A stretch of DNA of 64,000 nt from Geothrix limicola. GTDB taxonomy: Bacteria; Acidobacteriota; Holophagae; Holophagales; Holophagaceae. This document shows positions 8,750 through 17,339 of this stretch, one piece after another; positions within the stretch are counted from its first letter, which is position 1; each line of letters begins with the position of its first letter. The stretch lies in NCBI RefSeq assembly GCF_030268085.1, contig NZ_BSDE01000002.1, forward strand, positions 248,001 to 312,000, written 5' to 3'. The notes under the pieces are model-generated. The model did no database searches and was not told the origin of the DNA. It worked only from the letters and a program-made list of their open reading frames with translations. Position numbers and translations under genes: made by a program.

Positions 8750-8761
8750 TACATTTTTGTA
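8750..8761. promoter_or_regulatory. Palindrome TACATTTTTGTA ahead of the activator gene
   Basis: This 12-mer is identical to the arms of the paired sites at 7135-7179. It lies 20 bases upstream of the activator's start codon. A related ACAATTTTGTATA follows at 8781-8793, overlapping the end of the upstream oxidase gene. This suggests autoregulation of the activator. Confidence 0.55.
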
Positions 8762-8777
8762 TGACACTATGGATTCT

Positions 8778-10508
8778 TCAACAATTTTGTATACCGCTTA
8801 CAATCCAGCCTCGACGTTCCGCGTCCGGCAGGTCCAGGGCCAGTGTCCCGCCGGGGTTCATGAGGTTGGCCGGATCGAAGTGGCGCTTCAGGGCCCGGAA
8901 GAGTTCCAGCTGCTCCGTGCCGATCTGGGCCTCGAGCCAGGGGGCCGTCATCTTGCCGATGCCGTGGTGGTGGCTCATGGTGGCGCCGTGGGCCAGGATG
9001 GCGTCGAGGATCTCCGCCTGGTAGGCCAGGTAGTCGCCGATGTCGTCCATGCGGGCGATGAAGATGAAGTAGAGGTTCGCGCCCTGGGGATAGGCGTGGG
9101 AGAGGTGGGTCATGCAGATCGTGCGCGGCCGGTCCTTGGCGGCGGCCCGTACGCCCCGGTGCACGCGTTCCAGCGTGTCCCAGGTGACGGTGCACTCCAG
9201 GGTATCGATGAGGATGCCCACGTCCTGCAGGTCGTCGCGCAGGTAGGGATCGCGGAAGCGCCCGTGCTCCCAGGCGCGGGTGACGAGGCCCGAGGTGGCG
9301 CGACCCCCGAAGCGCCGGCAGATGCGGCCCAGGTTCTTCCGCGCCACTTTCGAAAGCGCCTCCGTGCCCCCCGTCGTGCCCAGCATCAGGCAGCGCGAGC
9401 CGGGCTTCAGGCCCACCAGCGACGACAACGCGTTGGCCCAGGGCCGGTCCACGCCGTAGAGCTTCATCACGACGTCGGTCTCTTCCGCGTCCGAGACGCG
9501 GAACACGGAGGGGCGTCCCCCCTCGCTTTGCAGGCATTCCCGCGCGGCCGCGGTGGCCAAGGCGAAGTCCGGGAAGAGGTAGCTGAAGCGCCGCAGGGCC
9601 TCGGGCAGGTGGCGGTGGAGGCGAAGGGTCACCTGGGTCAGCACACCGAAGGCGCCCTCGCTGCCCATGAGGATCTGGTCCGGGTCGGGGCCCGTGGCCG
9701 CCGCCGGGTGCGCCTGGGTGCGGATCACGCCCCTCGGCGTGACCATCTCCTGGGCCAGCACCAGGTCCTCGATCTTGCCGTAGTAGGTGGAGTTCTGGCC
9801 CGCGCCGCGGGTGACCACCCAGCCACCCACCGTGGCGAATTCGAAGGACTGGGGGAAGTGGCCGCAGGTGTAGGCCCGGCGCGCCCCCAGCAGCTCCGGC
9901 GCCCGGTTCAGCACCTGCTCCAGCTCGGGCCCGTACATGCCCGCCTCCACCGTGATGGTCTGATCCACCTCGTTGAAGCCGATCACCTTGTTCATGTGCG
10001 TGCGCAGGTCCAGCGAGACGCCGCCCTTCACGCACTCCACCCCGCGGGTGACGCTGGTGCCGCCGCCGAAGGGCGTGAGTGGGATACCGTGCCGTCCGCA
10101 GATCGCGACGATGCCTTCGACGTCGTGCCGATCCCGCGGGTGCAGCACGGCGTCGGGCAGATGCTCGACGATGCCCTGGCGCAGCCGCAGCAGGTCCAGC
10201 ATGGTCTTGCCGTAGGCCACGCGCAGGCGGGAGAGGCCGTCCGTCACGACGTTCTCGGGGCCGAGCAGCTCGCGGAAGGCGGCGAGAGTTTCCTCCGGAA
10301 GGCGCGACGGAGCGTCCACCACAGCGGGCTCCAGGCCCAGGTTCCGCGGCGCGAAGTCGGCTTCGCTCATGCCGAAGGTCCGCTGCATGAGACGCACCAG
10401 ACCCGCATTGGGGTGCTTGGATTCGTTCAGCGAGCCCCATTTCAGCAGGGCGCGCCAGGAGGCCTCGGGCACGGGGCCGTCAAACCACTTGGGAAGGGCA
10501 TCCGTCAT
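8778..10508 (-). CDS. FAD-binding oxidase, alkyldihydroxyacetonephosphate synthase-like
   Basis: This 576-residue flavoprotein is of the vanillyl-alcohol-oxidase fold. The FAD-binding PP-loop PFGGGTSVTRGV is at 146-157. The HHHGIGKM segment (from about 513) is typical of alkyl-DHAP synthases, which exchange the acyl chain of acyl-DHAP for an alkyl chain in ether-lipid synthesis. Bacterial relatives are often annotated AGPS without proof, and lactate/glycolate-type oxidation is a possible alternative. It is the last gene of the GntR-GlpD-kinase operon, starting 7 bases after the kinase stop codon. That setting points to a glycerol-phosphate or DHAP-linked substrate. Confidence 0.85.
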   Translation of the reverse strand: MTDALPKWFDGPVPEASWRALLKWGSLNESKHPNAGLVRLMQRTFGMSEADFAPRNLGLEPAVVDAPSRLPEETLAAFRELLGPENVVTDGLSRLRVAYGKTMLDLLRLRQGIVEHLPDAVLHPRDRHDVEGIVAICGRHGIPLTPFGGGTSVTRGVECVKGGVSLDLRTHMNKVIGFNEVDQTITVEAGMYGPELEQVLNRAPELLGARRAYTCGHFPQSFEFATVGGWVVTRGAGQNSTYYGKIEDLVLAQEMVTPRGVIRTQAHPAAATGPDPDQILMGSEGAFGVLTQVTLRLHRHLPEALRRFSYLFPDFALATAAARECLQSEGGRPSVFRVSDAEETDVVMKLYGVDRPWANALSSLVGLKPGSRCLMLGTTGGTEALSKVARKNLGRICRRFGGRATSGLVTRAWEHGRFRDPYLRDDLQDVGILIDTLECTVTWDTLERVHRGVRAAAKDRPRTICMTHLSHAYPQGANLYFIFIARMDDIGDYLAYQAEILDAILAHGATMSHHHGIGKMTAPWLEAQIGTEQLELFRALKRHFDPANLMNPGGTLALDLPDAERRGWIVSGIQNC

Positions 10509-10515
10509 GGCGTCC

Positions 10516-12078
10516 TCACTCGTCCGTGGAGCGTTCGGGATAGTTGAGCAGGTCGCGGATCTCCTCGAAGAGCGGGCTCAACTTGGGATAGATCTGCTTG
10601 AAGACCTTCTGGTACATGCGCTCGTAGAGGGCCGCGGGCTCGGGACGCGGCGTGTAGGTGCGTCCGTAGCGCACCATGGCTTCCACCGCCGCCTGGGTGG
10701 AGGGGTGGAGGCCCGTGCCCACGGCCACGAGGATGGCCGCACCCAGGCTTGCGGTTTCGAAGGTTTCGCCCGCCCGCAGCGTGCGCCCGAAGAGGTCAGC
10801 CGTGATCTGGCAGATCTCCTCGGATTGCGTGGCGCCGCCGGAAATGCCGATCCAATCAACCTTCACGCGGCCCGCCTTTTCGATCTTCTCGAGGCCTTCC
10901 CGCAGCGCGAACCCCAGGCCCTCGATCACCGAGCGGTACACGTAGCCGCGGGTGTGCACGTCGCCAAAGCCCACCATGGCGCCCTTGGCCGCAGGCAGCT
11001 TGAGGCTGGGGCTCCAGTGGGGCAGCGTCACCAGGCCCATGGAGCCCGCGGGCACCTCCTTCAGGTGGCGGTCCAGGATTGCCTCGGGCGGCAAGCCCTT
11101 GGCCTCGGCTTCCTGCACTTCGAGGGGCGCGAACTCGCGCTTGAACCAGCTGATCATCCAGTAGCCGCGGAAGATCTCCACCTCGGGGTTGTAGTGGCCG
11201 GGGATGGCCGCCGGATAGGGCGGCATGAAGCTGAGGGGCTCGAAGTAGCGCCGGCTCGCGGTCTGCACGGTGGCCGTGGTGCCGAAGGAGACCGAGGCCA
11301 TGCGCTCGTGCACGCAGCCGATGCCCAGACTTTCGCAGCCCTTGTCCGAGGCGCAGGCGATGACCGGCAGGCCCTCCGGAAGGCCCGTGGCTTCTGCGGC
11401 TGCGGCCGTGATGACGCCGAGCGGGCTGCCCGCGGGGAGCAGTTCCGGCAGCTTGTCCATCGGCACGGGGAAGAGCTTGGCGGGCAGCTCGCCGGGCCGC
11501 GCCCAGCGCATCTCGCGGTAGTTGAAGGGCAGGTGCCCGATCTGGGAGGCGATGGAATCCCGGAAGCGGTCCGTGAGGCGGTGGTTGAGGAAGCCCGAGA
11601 CCTGCAGCACCTTCGCGGTGCGCGACCAGACCTGCGGTTCCTCCTGCTCCACCCAGGCGGCCTTGCCATCCTTCTGCGTCTTCTGGATGGCCTCCAGCAT
11701 GCCCACCAGGCGGTAGGCCCAGCGCAGCGGCAGGGCCGGACGGTAGACGGCGCGCGCCTTCCGCGTGTCCAGCCAGAGGATGGCGGGCCGCAGGGGCCTT
11801 CCCTCCCCGTCGACGAAGACGAGGCTGTCCCGCTGGGTCGTCACGCCCACGCCGCGAAGGCGCGCGAAGGCCTCCGGCGCCCTGGCCTTCAGTTCGCGCA
11901 CCACCTCGCAGAGGCAGCGCCAGTAGAGCTCGGCGTCCTGCTCGGCCCAGCCGGGATGGGGGCTCACGTAGGGTTCGTACTCCAGCTTGGCCTTCTCGAT
12001 CAGGCGACCGTCGGCGGAAAACAGGAGGGCCCGCAGGCTTTGGGTGCCGCAGTCCAGGGCCAGAAGGGTGGGTTCCAT
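10516..12078 (-). CDS. FGGY-family carbohydrate kinase
   Basis: This 520-residue kinase of the FGGY (glycerol/xylulose/gluconate) family uses ATP to phosphorylate a polyol or sugar. The N-terminal phosphate-binding segment is LLALDCGTQSLRALLF, and SFGTTATVQTA and GISGGATQSEEICQI mark the two lobes. The start is set at ATG 12078, where the conserved domain begins; the frame runs further upstream without homology. It lies between glpD (12-base gap) and the AGPS-like oxidase (7-base gap). A canonical glycerol kinase is encoded separately at 21312-22787, so this paralogue probably acts on a different glycerol-like compound. The substrate is unknown. Confidence 0.9.
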   Translation of the reverse strand: MEPTLLALDCGTQSLRALLFSADGRLIEKAKLEYEPYVSPHPGWAEQDAELYWRCLCEVVRELKARAPEAFARLRGVGVTTQRDSLVFVDGEGRPLRPAILWLDTRKARAVYRPALPLRWAYRLVGMLEAIQKTQKDGKAAWVEQEEPQVWSRTAKVLQVSGFLNHRLTDRFRDSIASQIGHLPFNYREMRWARPGELPAKLFPVPMDKLPELLPAGSPLGVITAAAAEATGLPEGLPVIACASDKGCESLGIGCVHERMASVSFGTTATVQTASRRYFEPLSFMPPYPAAIPGHYNPEVEIFRGYWMISWFKREFAPLEVQEAEAKGLPPEAILDRHLKEVPAGSMGLVTLPHWSPSLKLPAAKGAMVGFGDVHTRGYVYRSVIEGLGFALREGLEKIEKAGRVKVDWIGISGGATQSEEICQITADLFGRTLRAGETFETASLGAAILVAVGTGLHPSTQAAVEAMVRYGRTYTPRPEPAALYERMYQKVFKQIYPKLSPLFEEIRDLLNYPERSTDE

Positions 12079-12089
12079 GACTGTCCCGC

Positions 12090-13793
12090 TCAAAAGAAGA
12101 TCGTCCTGCGGATGTGATCGAGGTAGGTCTGCACTTCCTCCGCCGTGCGCGAGGCGTCCCACCGGTAGTAGGCGGCGAGCAAGGGCGCGACGCGCGTCGC
12201 CAGATCGCCCTGCAGGCGGTGGGAAACCACCAGGGCCATCTCCGTGCGACGCGCCATGACGTCGATCAGGTGCGGCGCCTGCTCGAAGGCGAGGATGTGC
12301 TGGACCTCGGCCGCGCAGAAAGGATGACCTTCCATCAAGGGCTGGCCTAGTTCAGGGGCCCGCTTCGCCTCGCGCAGGATCCCCACGGCGCCCTGCCCGT
12401 ACTTCTGGTGCAGGTAGCGGCGGGTGGCTTCGGGAAGGGCGCCCTCCATGCCCAGATCACGGGTGATGGCTTCGAAAGCCTCCCAGGAAAGGCCCACCTT
12501 GTAACGGCGCATGGAGAAGGAGCGGCGCCGCTCGCGCCAGCCCAGGCGCCGCAGGTAGCCGCGTTTCGAACAGAGGCTCAGTAGCTCCCAGGCCATGGGG
12601 CGGAAGGTCGTGAGCTTGCCGCCGGTGATCGATACCAGGCCCGTGCCCGGATCCTGGATCAGGTGCTGGCGCGAATTGTCCGAGGGACTGCCCTCTTCGA
12701 AGACCAATGGCCGCAGGCCCGCGTAGGTCGACAGGATGTCGGCGGTGCCGAGGCGCGCCTCGGGGAAGTAGGCGTTCACCGTGTCCAGCAGGTAGTCGCA
12801 TTCGGCCTGCGTGCAGTGCGGATCGTCGAGGGGGCCGTGGTAGTCCTCGTCCGTCGTGCCGATGAGGCTCACCTCGCCCCGCGGCAGCACGAAGACGAAG
12901 CGGTCGTCCGGGCGGCGCAGCGCGAAGGCGTCGTGATGCCCGATGCGCGCGCGGGGCACCACCACGTGCACGCCCTTGGAGGGCCGCAGGCGGTGGTCCT
13001 CCTGGCCGGCCCGCGCCAGCGTTTCGCTGCTCCAGACCCCGGTGGCGTTGGCCACGCAGGAAGCCCGCACCGAAAAGCGCGAGCCGCCTTCGCGATCCAC
13101 CAGATCCACGGTGGAGACGCGGCCCGCTTCCACGCGGATCCGCTCGGCCTCCACGTAGTTCAGCGCCACCGAGCGGCCGCCGGAGAGGTCGCGGGCCTCC
13201 TTGATCGTCTCAAGCGTGAGCCGCGCGTCGTCCGTCGAGGTGTCGAAGTAGACGCCCGCCAGCTGGAGGCCCTCGCGGCAGAAGGCCGGCTCGCGCTTGG
13301 CCATCTGATCCGGCTTCAGGAAGCGGTGGCGGCCCGGGGACTTGAAGCGGTCGAAGGCATTCGACAGCAGGTCGTAGGCCGTGAGTCCCAGGCGCACCAT
13401 GAGGGGCGTGTCCTTGCTGCCCTTGAAGGCGCAGTAGTGGAAGGCCAGCGGGCGGACGAGGTGGGGCAGCGCCCTCTGCAGCCAGTTGCGCTCCATCACG
13501 GATTCGCGAACCAGGCCCACGTCGCCCTGGGGCAGGTAGCGGAGGCCGCCGTGGACGAGCTTGGAGGAGCGGCTCGAGGTGCCGACGGCGAAATCGCCCT
13601 TGTCCACCAGCAGGAAGCTGATGCCGCGCAGGGCCGCTTCGCGCGCGATGCCCGCCCCCGTGATGCCGCCACCGAGGATGACCAGATCGAAGTCGCGGGT
13701 CTGCGCCTGGGTCAGCAGATCCGCGCGGTCACGGGCGCTCCAGGCCAGCGACTTCCCCGCCACATGGAAATCCGCGTTGCGTGCTCGGGACAT
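12090..13793 (-). CDS. glpD: Glycerol-3-phosphate dehydrogenase/oxidase
   Basis: This 567-residue FAD enzyme oxidises sn-glycerol 3-phosphate to DHAP and passes electrons to quinone at the membrane. The dinucleotide-binding motif LVILGGGITGAGIAREAALRG is at about 37-57. GlpD blocks such as SSRSSKLVHGGLRYL and ITGGKLTTFRPMAWE follow, and the C terminus carries a helical domain. Its ATG overlaps the stop of the preceding GntR gene (TGATG), which implies translational coupling. The operon suggests feeding of G3P-derived DHAP to the AGPS-like oxidase. Confidence 0.95.
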   Translation of the reverse strand: MSRARNADFHVAGKSLAWSARDRADLLTQAQTRDFDLVILGGGITGAGIAREAALRGISFLLVDKGDFAVGTSSRSSKLVHGGLRYLPQGDVGLVRESVMERNWLQRALPHLVRPLAFHYCAFKGSKDTPLMVRLGLTAYDLLSNAFDRFKSPGRHRFLKPDQMAKREPAFCREGLQLAGVYFDTSTDDARLTLETIKEARDLSGGRSVALNYVEAERIRVEAGRVSTVDLVDREGGSRFSVRASCVANATGVWSSETLARAGQEDHRLRPSKGVHVVVPRARIGHHDAFALRRPDDRFVFVLPRGEVSLIGTTDEDYHGPLDDPHCTQAECDYLLDTVNAYFPEARLGTADILSTYAGLRPLVFEEGSPSDNSRQHLIQDPGTGLVSITGGKLTTFRPMAWELLSLCSKRGYLRRLGWRERRRSFSMRRYKVGLSWEAFEAITRDLGMEGALPEATRRYLHQKYGQGAVGILREAKRAPELGQPLMEGHPFCAAEVQHILAFEQAPHLIDVMARRTEMALVVSHRLQGDLATRVAPLLAAYYRWDASRTAEEVQTYLDHIRRTIFF

Positions 13794-14521
13794 CAGCCAC
13801 CTCCGTGGCGCTTCGGAATTTGCGTGAACTCGAGAGGGTAGAGGTCCGTGCGCAGCACGAAGCGCACAGCGTAATGGATGTGGCGTTTCTGGCTGATGGC
13901 CCGCTCCACTCGCAGCACCGCGCGGGTGCCGAGCATCTGCTGGGCCTCCTTCAGGGCCGCGGGATCGGCGCCCAGACCGTGGATGCGATTCTGGACGCGG
14001 TCCGGGCGGAAGCCGTACTTCGCGGTCATGAGCTCGTGCAGGGAGCCGCTGAAGGCGGCCTTGGCGATGCCCGGGAAGTCGCCGGCGCGAAAGTACGAAA
14101 CCTCCAGCGCGAGGGCGTGCTTCTTCACCATGCGCAGCCGCGTCACCTGGTAGACCTGTTCATCGCCCTCGAAACAGGCGCGCAGAAAGGGGGACGGCAG
14201 TTCCGCCACGGGCAGCCAACCCTTGGACACCACCTTGTTCGAGACCGGAAGGCCCGATCGCGAAAGCTCCTCCGTGATGGACAGCGCGCCCGACAGCGGA
14301 TTGAAGGCCACCTTGGCTTCCACGAAGGTACCTTTCCCGTGGATGCGGTAGATCAGCCCCTGCGCTTCGAGGCCCGCCAGCGCCTTGCGCACCGTCTCGC
14401 GGCTGGCGCCAAAGACGACCCCAAGTTCAGGTTCGGAGGGAAGCCGCTCAGACCATTCGCCCGCCTCGATCCGCGCGCGGATGCCCTCCCGGATGGCGGC
14501 TGCGAGCGTCGGCTTGGACAA
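13793..14521 (-). CDS. GntR/HutC-family transcriptional regulator
   Basis: This is a GntR repressor with an N-terminal winged helix (LPSEPELGVVFGASRETVRKAL and the wing GKGTFV) and a UTRA-type effector domain in the remaining ~160 residues. I set the start at TTG 14521 (242 residues), preceded by GGAGGG and just before the first helix. ATG 14560 is the alternative, but it would put the GTCTAGAC operator inside the gene and lacks a ribosome site. It is first in the operon with glpD, the FGGY kinase and the FAD oxidase. The double palindrome next to it suggests autoregulation relieved by a phosphorylated metabolite. Confidence 0.88.
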   Translation of the reverse strand: MSKPTLAAAIREGIRARIEAGEWSERLPSEPELGVVFGASRETVRKALAGLEAQGLIYRIHGKGTFVEAKVAFNPLSGALSITEELSRSGLPVSNKVVSKGWLPVAELPSPFLRACFEGDEQVYQVTRLRMVKKHALALEVSYFRAGDFPGIAKAAFSGSLHELMTAKYGFRPDRVQNRIHGLGADPAALKEAQQMLGTRAVLRVERAISQKRHIHYAVRFVLRTDLYPLEFTQIPKRHGGG

Positions 14522-14537
14522 GGACCCTCCAAAAAGA

Positions 14538-14557
14538 TGTCTAGACGAGTCTAGATC
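14538..14557. promoter_or_regulatory. Double GTCTAGAC operator between gntR operon and DUF2804 gene
   Basis: Two 8-bp palindromic units, GTCTAGAC (14539-14546) and GTCTAGAT (14549-14556), repeat at a 10-bp period and together form a larger dyad. The GTCTAGAC core is that of the TGGTCTAGACCA sites bound by HutC-type GntR regulators such as NagR and DasR. It sits between the divergent GntR operon and the DUF2804 gene, so one repressor could control both. Confidence 0.7.
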
Positions 14558-14604
14558 CATCCGTATGCTGGAGGGCAACCAATCAGTCGATCCGGAGCCA
14601 GCTC

Positions 14605-15669
14605 ATGACCCAAGTCCCAGGGGCCGACGGACTCGTCCACGCGACGGGGATGAAGCTCATGGATGAGCGAGGTTACGCGCGCTTCGGCTGCTTCGACGGA
14701 CCCCTGCGACTCGACGCCCCGGCCTTCCGCCTCCGCGACTTCTTCGGCCGCGAAGTGCGGGGCCTGCGCAAGCGGATGGCCCTCGGAGGTTTCACCTTCC
14801 TGGGGCTCGCGACCGAGGACGTCATCGTCGGCCTGGCCGCCGTGCGCCTCGGTTACGCCTCCCAGGTCTTCGGTTATCTGTACGACGTCCGCACGAAGCG
14901 CCTCTTCGAACATTCGGCGCGGGCCCTGCCGGGGAGCCTTCAGTTCCCCCTGGAGCCCGATGCCCACGCCATCCGCTTCGACAGGGCGGGCTGTCGGCTG
15001 CGGATCGACAAGAGCCACGCGGAGGGCCACCTCGACGTGGACGCCGACGTCGGCGGGCGCCTCCACATCCAGGCGCGCATTCCCTATGGATTCGACCAGC
15101 GGCCCCTGCGCGTCGTGAACCCCAGCTGCGGCGACCCCTTCCGCTTCACCTTCACGGAGAAGTGTTCGCCGCTCCGGCCCGAGCTGCTGTCCGTGCGCTT
15201 CGACGGGAAAGAGCGCATGCCGGATCCGGGCAGGGCCTTCGCCATGTACGACTGGTCCGCAGGCTACTTCAACCGCCACACCAACTGGCTCTGGGCCGCC
15301 GCCGCCGGGCGATCGGCCGATGGGTCCACGGTGGGTCTGAACTTCGCGGCCCTGGTGAACGAATCCTTCTACCCGGAGAACGCCTTCTGGATCGATGGCG
15401 AGCGGACCCGGGTGCCCCGCATCATCTTCGATTCCGATGCGGACGATCCCTACGCGCGGCCCTGGCGCGTCTTCAGCGAGGACGACCAGGTGGACCTGCG
15501 CTTCCATCCGGCGGCAGAGCGCTCCGAGCGCAGCCACCTGCCTTTCGTGAAAGTGAACTTCCGGCAGTTCATGGGCACGTACGCCGGCACCCTGCGCGAC
15601 GCGCAGGGGCGCACGGTCGCCCTGGAAACCCTCCCCGGCCTGGCCGAGCTGCACCTATCGGTGTGGTGA
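14605..15669 (+). CDS. DUF2804 domain-containing protein
   Basis: This 354-residue protein of the DUF2804 family has no signal peptide or membrane segment. Visible features are FGCFDGPLRLDAPAFRLRDFFGREVR at the N terminus and the AMYDWSAGYFNRHTNWLWAA block at about 210-235. Family members have no established reaction that I know of; the domain is lipocalin-like by general description. The start is ATG 14605 with GGAG 7 bases upstream. It is divergent from the GntR-GlpD-kinase-AGPS operon across a shared operator. That makes a role in the same lipid or glycerol pathway likely, but this is inference. Its 3' end overlaps the convergent YtfJ gene by 15 bases. Confidence 0.85.
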   Translation: MTQVPGADGLVHATGMKLMDERGYARFGCFDGPLRLDAPAFRLRDFFGREVRGLRKRMALGGFTFLGLATEDVIVGLAAVRLGYASQVFGYLYDVRTKRLFEHSARALPGSLQFPLEPDAHAIRFDRAGCRLRIDKSHAEGHLDVDADVGGRLHIQARIPYGFDQRPLRVVNPSCGDPFRFTFTEKCSPLRPELLSVRFDGKERMPDPGRAFAMYDWSAGYFNRHTNWLWAAAAGRSADGSTVGLNFAALVNESFYPENAFWIDGERTRVPRIIFDSDADDPYARPWRVFSEDDQVDLRFHPAAERSERSHLPFVKVNFRQFMGTYAGTLRDAQGRTVALETLPGLAELHLSVW

Positions 15670-16266
15670 GGCCTTCGCCGAATGCTCTAACCGCTCTTTG
15701 ATAATTCCAACCGCTCGCCCGATCTCCTCCGGGCTGAGCTTGCCTTCCTTGAAGAAGAGCACCGTGCCGTCCCGATCCAGGATGATCACGGCGCTCTGCT
15801 TGGGCTGAAGGGCCCAGGCGGCGCGCGCCACCCCCTGCTCGTCCAGCACGTGGACCGCGTAGGGAAAGTCGCGCTGGCTGTCCGCCAGACGGCTCCGCCC
15901 CAGCCCCGAAGTGCCCCACAGGGCGTCCGCGAGGTTGAGGATGGTGATGGTCTTGTACTCGCCATCCGGCGCATACTCGGGCAGCTTCGCGGCGATCAGG
16001 GCATCGATGAACGGCTTGTTGAGGTCATCGATGCCCATACGCGCCGCCAGATGGTAGATGGTGCGCACCCGGCCTTCCATCTCCAGGGAGGACCAGGCCC
16101 GGGCGCCGAGTTCCTTCGACTCGAGCACCATGCGCCCGTCCACCACCCTGCAGTGCGGCACGAGTACGCCGCCCGCCTGGACCTGCACCGGGGGCAGTTT
16201 CTGGCCCACCTGGATGGGCGCACCCGTGGCGGCAAGTGCCGAGAGCCACAGCATCAGGGCTTTCAT
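15655..16266 (-). CDS. YtfJ-family thioredoxin-fold periplasmic protein
   Basis: This 203-residue protein has a short signal peptide (MKALMLWLSALAATGA) followed by a YtfJ-type domain. The match to E. coli YtfJ is clear in several blocks: IQVGQKLPPVQV, the GRVRTIYHLAAR stretch, TITILNLADALWGTSG and SAVIILDRDGTVLFFKEGKLSPEEI. The fold is thioredoxin-like, but no CxxC pair is present, so a disulfide role is not supported. The function of the family is unknown. The start overlaps the stop of the upstream esterase gene (ATGA). Confidence 0.85.
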   Translation of the reverse strand: MKALMLWLSALAATGAPIQVGQKLPPVQVQAGGVLVPHCRVVDGRMVLESKELGARAWSSLEMEGRVRTIYHLAARMGIDDLNKPFIDALIAAKLPEYAPDGEYKTITILNLADALWGTSGLGRSRLADSQRDFPYAVHVLDEQGVARAAWALQPKQSAVIILDRDGTVLFFKEGKLSPEEIGRAVGIIKERLEHSAKASPHR

Positions 16267-17042
16267 GCGTCCTCCTTCGTGAGGCGCCGCACAAAGGCGA
16301 GGCACGCTTCGGCAATGAGTTCCTTGTCGTAGTCCAGGGTCGCCACGTGGTACGAGTGGTCGAGCCAGCGCAGGCGCTTGTCTTCGGATCCCGCCTCCCG
16401 CAAGGTGAGTTCGGCGTTGGCCAGGGGCAGCACGTGATCCTGCCGCGACTTCATCACCAGCAGGGGCTGCTGGAGCCTCGGCAGATCGCGCCGGACCAGC
16501 TTCGCCAGCTGCCACAGCTGGGCCACGCCCGCCGTGGGCGTCCGGTCGTAGGCCGGTTCCCGCATCGCCGGATCCATGATGTCCGAGGCGATGCCCGGTG
16601 TGGATTTCAGGAGACCCTTCAGCAACCACGCGACGCGCACCAGCGGATTGCCGAAGACGAGGGCGTGGTTGATGACCACCACGCCGCGGATCGAGGGATC
16701 CTCCTCGGCGAGGCGCAGCACCAGCGCGCCGCCCATGGACAGCCCCATCACGAACACGGTGGGGCAGTGTTCCCGAAGCCGCTGAAGGGCCTGGCGCAGA
16801 TCCTCGAGCCAGTCCTCCATGCGCACGTCGACGAGATCCTCCCACCGGGTGCCGTGGCCCCGCAGGCAGGGGCATTCCACGTCGTAGCCCGCTTCGGCCA
16901 GGCGCCGGGCCAGCGGCATCACGCTGCCCGGCGTGCCCGTGAAGCCGTGGGACACGAGGATCCCCACGCCCGACGCTCCCCGATGCGAAAAGGGCTCGGC
17001 CCCCTGCATGCGGCCCGTGCCGCCTTCGCTCCCATCACCCAC
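16263..17042 (-). CDS. Alpha/beta hydrolase, carboxylesterase/monoacylglycerol lipase-like
   Basis: This 259-residue alpha/beta hydrolase resembles the Est30/monoacylglycerol lipase group. The oxyanion segment is LVSHGFTGTPGSVMPLA and the nucleophile elbow is GLSMGG. A catalytic Asp in KSRQDHVLP and a His in WLDHSYHVATLD complete the triad. It has no signal peptide, so it probably acts on small acyl esters in the cytoplasm. The start is uncertain: GTG 17042 is chosen because AAGGTGG lies just upstream, but TTG 17096 and an internal ATG are possible. It is coupled by overlap to the YtfJ-family gene. Confidence 0.85.
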   Translation of the reverse strand: MGDGSEGGTGRMQGAEPFSHRGASGVGILVSHGFTGTPGSVMPLARRLAEAGYDVECPCLRGHGTRWEDLVDVRMEDWLEDLRQALQRLREHCPTVFVMGLSMGGALVLRLAEEDPSIRGVVVINHALVFGNPLVRVAWLLKGLLKSTPGIASDIMDPAMREPAYDRTPTAGVAQLWQLAKLVRRDLPRLQQPLLVMKSRQDHVLPLANAELTLREAGSEDKRLRWLDHSYHVATLDYDKELIAEACLAFVRRLTKEDA

Positions 17043-17155
17043 GATCACCACCTTGGAATGTCGTGGATTCTGTCGCCCGCGAGACCACACCGTCAAGCCA
17101 TCATCCCGTTTCGCCCCAGGAACAGTGATCCCACGAATCCACCGACTGTCTTTAC

Positions 17156-17260
17156 ATCACTGTCCATCACCGTGCATCACTGGTTTCCTCATTTGTTCCT
17201 TTCCCAGAAACCTCGCCAAAGAAAAACAGGAACCGGTGATGAACAGTGATGGACGGTGAT
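17156..17260. repeat. CATCAC-module imperfect inverted repeat
   Basis: Two 30-base arms (17156-17185 and 17231-17260) are inverted copies matching at about 26 of 30 positions. Each arm is three 10-base modules of the type CATCACYGTC. The spacer is 45 bases, and similarity extends a few bases inward (GGTTTCCT against GGTTCCT). It lies between two divergent genes, so it is not a simple terminator. A REP-like or regulatory element is possible. Confidence 0.6.
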
Positions 17261-17339
17261 AAGAACTCCTGATTCAGTGCGCGCTTGGTTCGATACCCCT
17301 GATTTCATTTCCCCTCCCCCTTTCATGAAAGGACACCGC

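Noticed and set aside
8757-10547. 596-codon plus-strand open frame
   Set aside because: Shadow of the FAD oxidase gene, which has clear motifs on the other strand.
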